Position numbers and translations under genes: made by a program
Notes under the pieces: model-generated
What the model saw: the letters and a program-made list of their open reading frames with translations, nothing else
Database searches by the model: none
Told to the model about the DNA's origin: nothing
DNA from: Streptosporangiaceae bacterium
GTDB taxonomy: Bacteria > Actinomycetota > Actinomycetes > Streptosporangiales > Streptosporangiaceae
DNA: 8,970 bases
Direction: 5' to 3'
NCBI GenBank assembly: GCA_030039095.1
Contig: JASHQP010000090.1
Location: 1-8,970 of the forward strand
Shown here: piece after piece, positions 6,270 to 8,970 of the stretch
How the letters are laid out: every line of letters starts with the position of its first letter
Numbering within the stretch: the stretch's first letter is position 1

Positions 6270-6302
6270 AATGAGCTGCCCCGCTGCCCGTTCCGGGTGG
6301 GC

Positions 6303-8147
6303 TTACTGGGGCGGGGCCGAGATCAGGTCCAGCCTGCTGGTGTGCTGCCCGCCGGAGGTGTCCTCCCACGAGACCGAGATCGTGGTGCCCGGCCGGTAGT
6401 TGGACAGGATGCTGGTCAGCGAGTCCGGCGAGGTCACCGCGCTGCCGTTCACCGAAGTGATCACGTCGCCGGAGGTCAGGCCGGCCGTGTCCGCCGGCGT
6501 GTTGCAGAGCGTGCCCAGGATCAGCGTGCCCGAGCTTGCCGGGGCGATGGTCTGCGGCACGCCGGCATTCTGGTCGTTGGCCAGGCAGCCGTTGGTGCCG
6601 CCCGACTGGCCGCCGAAACCGCCGTTGCTGCCCTGGCTCTCGGCCTGGTCCTGCTGCTGCGTTTGCGGGCTGCTCGAGCTGCTCGCGTTGCCGGAGGGAA
6701 CCAGCACGCCCATGAATCCCGAGGCACCGATCTTGATCGTCGTGCTGGCCTTGCCCGCGATGATCTGGTGGGCGATGGTGAGTGCCCGGTCGATCGGGAT
6801 CGCGAAGCCGGTTGTGCTCTCGTTCCCGACGTTGCCCGTCTGCGCCGCCGTGTCCATGCCGATGACCTTGCCGGCCAGGGTCGACAGCGGGCCGCCCGAG
6901 TCGCCCTCGACGATGTCGGCGTTGGTCTGCAGCATGTCGTGCAGCGTCTCGCTGCCGCCGAGGTCGTCGGTTGCGGTGATGGTCTGGTTCAGATTGGTGA
7001 TGTCGCCGGTGACGGCGGCCGGCTTGCCGCCCGCGCCCTCGGCGTTGCCGATCGCGACGACCGGCGTGTCGACCTTCACCGACGAGGAGTTGCCGAGCGG
7101 GACCGTGGCGAGCCCGGATGCGCCCTCGAGCTTGATCACGGAGACGTCGTCGGTCTTGTCGTACCCGAGCCACACCGCGCTGTACTTGTGGCCGTTGGAG
7201 ACCAGCGTCGCGGTCAGCCCTGTGGTGTCGTCGATGACGTGGTTGTTGGTCAGCACCAGGCCGTTCTTGCTGATCACCATCCCGGTGGCCTGGGCGGTGC
7301 CGCCCACGTAGTTGAGGCTGCTCGAGATGTCGACCACCCCGGGCTCGACGGCGTTCTCGACCTTCTGCTCCTGGGCGCTGCTCACCCCGGAGTTCGTGTT
7401 GCCGGAGCCCGACGAGCCGCCCGGGTTGAAGCCGTTGCCGGGGTTGAAGCCGTTGCCGGGGTTGAAGCCGTTGCCGGAGTTGTTGTTCGGGTTGGTGACG
7501 TTCGGCGTCGACTGCGCGGCCGGCGTCGAGCCGTGGTCGAGCGTCGCAACGGCGGCGGCGCCGATTGCCGCGGCGAGCGCCGCCACGACGAGGTAGACCA
7601 CGAAGCCCTTGGCGCGGCTCGGGCGCTGCTCGATGTAGTCGGCCGGCGGCCCGTACCCGCCCGGCGGCCCGTACCCGCCGTACCCGGGCTGGCCCGGCTG
7701 CCCGTACGCTCCCGGCTGGCCCGGCTGCCCGTACCCTCCCGGCTGGCCGTATCCGCCCTGCTGCCCGTAGCCGGGCTGGCCATACCCGCCGGCGTAACCG
7801 CCCTGCTGCCCGCCGGGCTGCCCGCCGGGCTGCCCGTAGCCGGGCTGGCCGTATCCACCGGGCTGGCCGTAACCGACCGGCTGGGTGGTCTGGTCTGGCT
7901 GAGCGCGCTGGCCGAACCCACCCGGGCGCGTGGATTCGCCGCCGTGCGGAGCGGGCTGGCCAGCAGGAGTATCGGACGAACCGCGAGAGCCCTCCAGCGG
8001 GGCGGTGTCGCCCGGCTGGCGGTTGCCAGCCTCGGGCGATGGCGAGCCACCCGCCTCACCCGGCGGATCGGGCTCGTTAGCAAGCGGCGCCCAGGGCCCG
8101 ACGTACTCGGGCTGCTGGCTCTCGCTGCCGCTCTGATCTTCCTGCAT
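6303..8147 (-). CDS. Membrane-anchored HtrA/DegP-like serine protease with PDZ domain (S1C)
   Basis: Encodes 614 residues. Residues 1-175 are a cytoplasmic low-complexity tail, rich in YGQPG-type repeats from about 92 to 170. One transmembrane helix ([20 protein letters not shown], 181-200) follows, then an extracytoplasmic Asn/Gly/Ser linker with three FNPGNG copies. The trypsin-like domain begins near 260 and carries the triad His303 (TNNHVID), Asp334 (TDDVSVIKL) and Ser417 (EGDSGGPL). A C-terminal PDZ domain (about 490-612, [13 protein letters not shown] core) is interrupted early by a Ser/Gln/Gly-rich insertion and has two cysteines that could form a disulfide outside the cell. The family degrades or refolds damaged envelope proteins. 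AGGAG lies 10 nt upstream of ATG 8147. It is divergent from a small membrane-protein gene and not part of a visible operon. Confidence 0.94.
   Translation of the reverse strand: MQEDQSGSESQQPEYVGPWAPLANEPDPPGEAGGSPSPEAGNRQPGDTAPLEGSRGSSDTPAGQPAPHGGESTRPGGFGQRAQPDQTTQPVGYGQPGGYGQPGYGQPGGQPGGQQGGYAGGYGQPGYGQQGGYGQPGGYGQPGQPGAYGQPGQPGYGGYGPPGGYGPPADYIEQRPSRAKGFVVYLVVAALAAAIGAAAVATLDHGSTPAAQSTPNVTNPNNNSGNGFNPGNGFNPGNGFNPGGSSGSGNTNSGVSSAQEQKVENAVEPGVVDISSSLNYVGGTAQATGMVISKNGLVLTNNHVIDDTTGLTATLVSNGHKYSAVWLGYDKTDDVSVIKLEGASGLATVPLGNSSSVKVDTPVVAIGNAEGAGGKPAAVTGDITNLNQTITATDDLGGSETLHDMLQTNADIVEGDSGGPLSTLAGKVIGMDTAAQTGNVGNESTTGFAIPIDRALTIAHQIIAGKASTTIKIGASGFMGVLVPSGNASSSSSPQTQQQDQAESQGSNGGFGGQSGGTNGCLANDQNAGVPQTIAPASSGTLILGTLCNTPADTAGLTSGDVITSVNGSAVTSPDSLTSILSNYRPGTTISVSWEDTSGGQHTSRLDLISAPPQ
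7423..7476 (-). repeat. Three perfect 18-bp tandem repeats (FNPGNG linker)
   Basis: GGGTTGAAGCCGTTGCCG is repeated exactly at 7423-7440, 7441-7458 and 7459-7476. On the minus strand it encodes the FNPGNG hexapeptide repeats in the linker between the membrane helix and the protease domain. Identity at the DNA level implies recent expansion. Confidence 0.9.
7638..7874 (-). repeat. Degenerate GYGQPG-coding repeat tract
   Basis: The minus strand encodes residues 92-170 of the protease as imperfect runs of YGQPG, GQPG and YGPP. Repeat units vary in length and codon use, unlike the identical 18-bp linker repeats. Similar Gly/Pro/Tyr/Gln-rich cytoplasmic tails occur on other actinobacterial membrane proteins. 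Confidence 0.85.
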
Positions 8148-8157
8148 TACGCCATCA

Positions 8158-8162
8158 CTCCT
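8158..8162 (-). promoter_or_regulatory. Ribosome binding site of the HtrA-like protease
   Basis: AGGAG on the minus strand, 10 nt before ATG 8147. An ATG inside that spacer is followed at once by GCG TAA and cannot be the start. Confidence 0.5.
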
Positions 8163-8268
8163 ACCCGAAGCCAGCGTACGTTGCGCTCGCCGTAATCCGA
8201 ACCCCGTCCGGTCGGCATGGCTGGCTACCGACGTCTGTCCGCACAGTCTTAAGTAAGCACCACCGGTC

Positions 8269-8289
8269 TGGGCGTTGCCTGAATGCCCA
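8269..8289. promoter_or_regulatory. Small hairpin in the divergent protease/membrane-protein intergenic region
   Basis: TGGGCGTT (8269-8276) pairs with AATGCCCA (8282-8289) over 8 bp with one G-T wobble and a 5-nt GCCTG loop. It lies in the 275-bp gap between the two divergent starts, about 120 bp upstream of the protease ATG. It could be a leader hairpin or an operator. The rest of the gap shows no confident promoter; the octamer TCTTAAGT appears at 8247-8254 and 8384-8391. Confidence 0.25.
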
Positions 8290-8381
8290 CTGAGGATTCC
8301 CCGCTGTCATAGGACTCACTCGTCATCCATGGCGCTCGCTGGCCGTCGTCACCGTAGCTAGCGTACAGTCAAGAAGCGATA

Positions 8382-8387
8382 TATCTT
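8382..8387 (+). promoter_or_regulatory. Possible -10 element of the small membrane-protein gene
   Basis: TATCTT matches TANNNT within an AT-rich patch (GATATATCTTAAG) and would place the transcript start about 30 nt before ATG 8423. No matching -35 is evident, so the call is weak. Confidence 0.25.
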
Positions 8388-8413
8388 AAGTGTGGCATGT
8401 TCCCGCAACCTAT

Positions 8414-8419
8414 GGAGAG
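8414..8419 (+). promoter_or_regulatory. Ribosome binding site of the small membrane-protein gene
   Basis: GGAGAG, with its GGAG core 5 nt before ATG 8423. It decides this start over the in-frame GTG at 8390. Confidence 0.5.
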
Positions 8420-8422
8420 AAG

Positions 8423-8878
8423 ATGTCGGCACCAACTCGCAACGAGCCCGGACTGAGTCGGCGCGAAGAGCTGAGCGTCTCCAGCGCCGCCATGTCCGGT
8501 GCACCGTGGAAGGCCGCCGGCGCCGCTGGCGTCGTCGTCACAGGGGCTGACCTGGTCTTTCACCTCGTGGGCGGTCACCTGGACGTGCCCACCGCGCTGT
8601 CGGCTGGCACCGTCGCGCTCTTCGCCGTCGCCGGGGGCGGCGCGCTGCTGCGCGGCCAGGGCAGCCGAGCCATGCGCTGGGCGCGCGAGAACCCGTGGCG
8701 CTTCGCGTTGCTCCCCGGCATCGCCACCGCGATCGTCGTCTTCGTGCTGTCGGTGGTCGTCGGCAGCAGCGGCATGTTCGGCGGCGCCTTTACCGCGGTC
8801 TGGCACGGCGCTGTGACGTACGGGCTGACCGGCGTGGCCGGCTCGGTGGCCGGCACCCGCAAGCGCCGCGCCACATGA
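8423..8878 (+). CDS. Small four-helix membrane protein of unknown function
   Basis: Encodes 151 residues. A polar N-terminus of about 28 residues is followed by four likely membrane segments: about 31-51 (AAGAAGVVVTGADLVFHLVG), 57-76 (TALSAGTVALFAVAGGGALL), 92-113 (RFALLPGIATAIVVFVLSVV) and 118-144. A basic loop (RGQGSRAMRWARENPWR) separates helices 2 and 3, and the protein ends with RKRR, so both should face the cytoplasm. GGAGAG lies 3 nt before ATG 8423, which favours it over the in-frame GTG at 8390. Codon use matches the neighbours. I do not recognise a family. The gene is divergent from the HtrA-like protease and its TGA overlaps the ATG of a following open frame. Confidence 0.75.
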   Translation: MSAPTRNEPGLSRREELSVSSAAMSGAPWKAAGAAGVVVTGADLVFHLVGGHLDVPTALSAGTVALFAVAGGGALLRGQGSRAMRWARENPWRFALLPGIATAIVVFVLSVVVGSSGMFGGAFTAVWHGAVTYGLTGVAGSVAGTRKRRAT

Positions 8879-8970
8879 GCAGGCCGCACGGGCAGAACCG
8901 AGGCGCCCGGGGGTCGCCGCGTGAGAATGGTGCACCAGTGAGCCGGGGGCACCACGCCAGCCGCGCGCAC
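8875..8970 (+). CDS. Start of a possible translationally coupled gene, truncated by the window edge
   Basis: An ATG at 8875 overlaps the TGA of the small membrane-protein gene (ATGA junction) and opens a frame that has no stop for the remaining 32 codons. The visible peptide is basic and Gly/Arg/His-rich (MSRPHGQNRGARGSPRENG at the start), with no recognisable domain. A GTG at 8938 in the same frame is an alternative start. No Shine-Dalgarno is obvious before either, so the main support is the overlap geometry. A non-coding 3' region is the alternative. Confidence 0.35.
   Translation, partial: MSRPHGQNRGARGSPRENGAPVSRGHHASRAH

Noticed and set aside
7638..7874. CRISPR-like appearance of regularly repeated short units
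   Set aside because: The units are in-frame degenerate GYGQPG codons inside a protease gene, with no fixed repeat length, no unique spacers and no cas genes.
6267..8195. A 642-residue plus-strand open frame, longer than the protease it overlaps
   Set aside because: It is antisense to the S1C protease, which has an intact catalytic triad, membrane helix and PDZ core. The antisense product is Arg/Ala/Val/Gly-rich with no motif, as expected from the mirror of high-GC codons.
8247..8391. Octamer TCTTAAGT repeated at 8247-8254 and 8384-8391
   Set aside because: Only eight bases match, with unrelated flanks; two copies in an AT-richer intergenic region are weak evidence for a binding site. Kept only as a note on the intergenic region.

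Overview
The window is about 9 kb of very GC-rich DNA with strong G/C bias at third codon positions, short intergenic gaps, GTG starts and several apparently leaderless genes. This points to a chromosomal segment of a high-GC actinomycete (Actinomycetota); I cannot name the genus. I see no transposase, phage gene, tRNA, rRNA or CRISPR array.

Layout: (i) 1-264, minus strand, the N-terminal part of a PLP-dependent class I/II aminotransferase that runs off the left edge, divergent from (ii) a complete LysR-type regulator (421-1353, plus), its likely local regulator. (iii) 1474-3791, plus strand, a translationally coupled two-gene signalling unit: a soluble PAS/HisKA/HATPase histidine kinase whose stop overlaps the start of a response regulator in which a receiver domain is fused to a PIG-L/LmbE-type zinc deacetylase instead of a DNA-binding domain. 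(iv) 3825-5042, minus, arginine deiminase (arcA), convergent with the response regulator; both stop codons lie inside one shared hairpin. (v) 5066-6124, plus, succinyl-diaminopimelate desuccinylase (dapE), divergent from arcA, with only about two dozen bases between start codons and two overlapping -10 hexamers centred on CTAG, consistent with two leaderless transcripts. (vi) 6215-6269, a striking 19-bp perfect inverted repeat between the convergent dapE and the next gene. (vii) 6303-8147, minus, a membrane-anchored HtrA/S1C serine protease with a PDZ domain and a long Gly/Tyr/Gln/Pro-rich cytoplasmic tail. (viii) 8423-8878, plus, a small four-helix membrane protein of unknown function, whose stop overlaps the start of a further reading frame that runs off the right edge.

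Functionally the window is mostly ordinary metabolism (lysine/peptidoglycan precursor synthesis, arginine catabolism), envelope quality control and regulation. The least ordinary element is the kinase/REC-PIG-L pair, which predicts a phosphorelay that controls an amidase/deacetylase directly rather than transcription. The most interesting non-coding elements are the overlapping leaderless promoter of arcA/dapE, the 19-bp palindromic element, and a cluster of direct and inverted repeats in the 120 bp between the LysR gene and the kinase.
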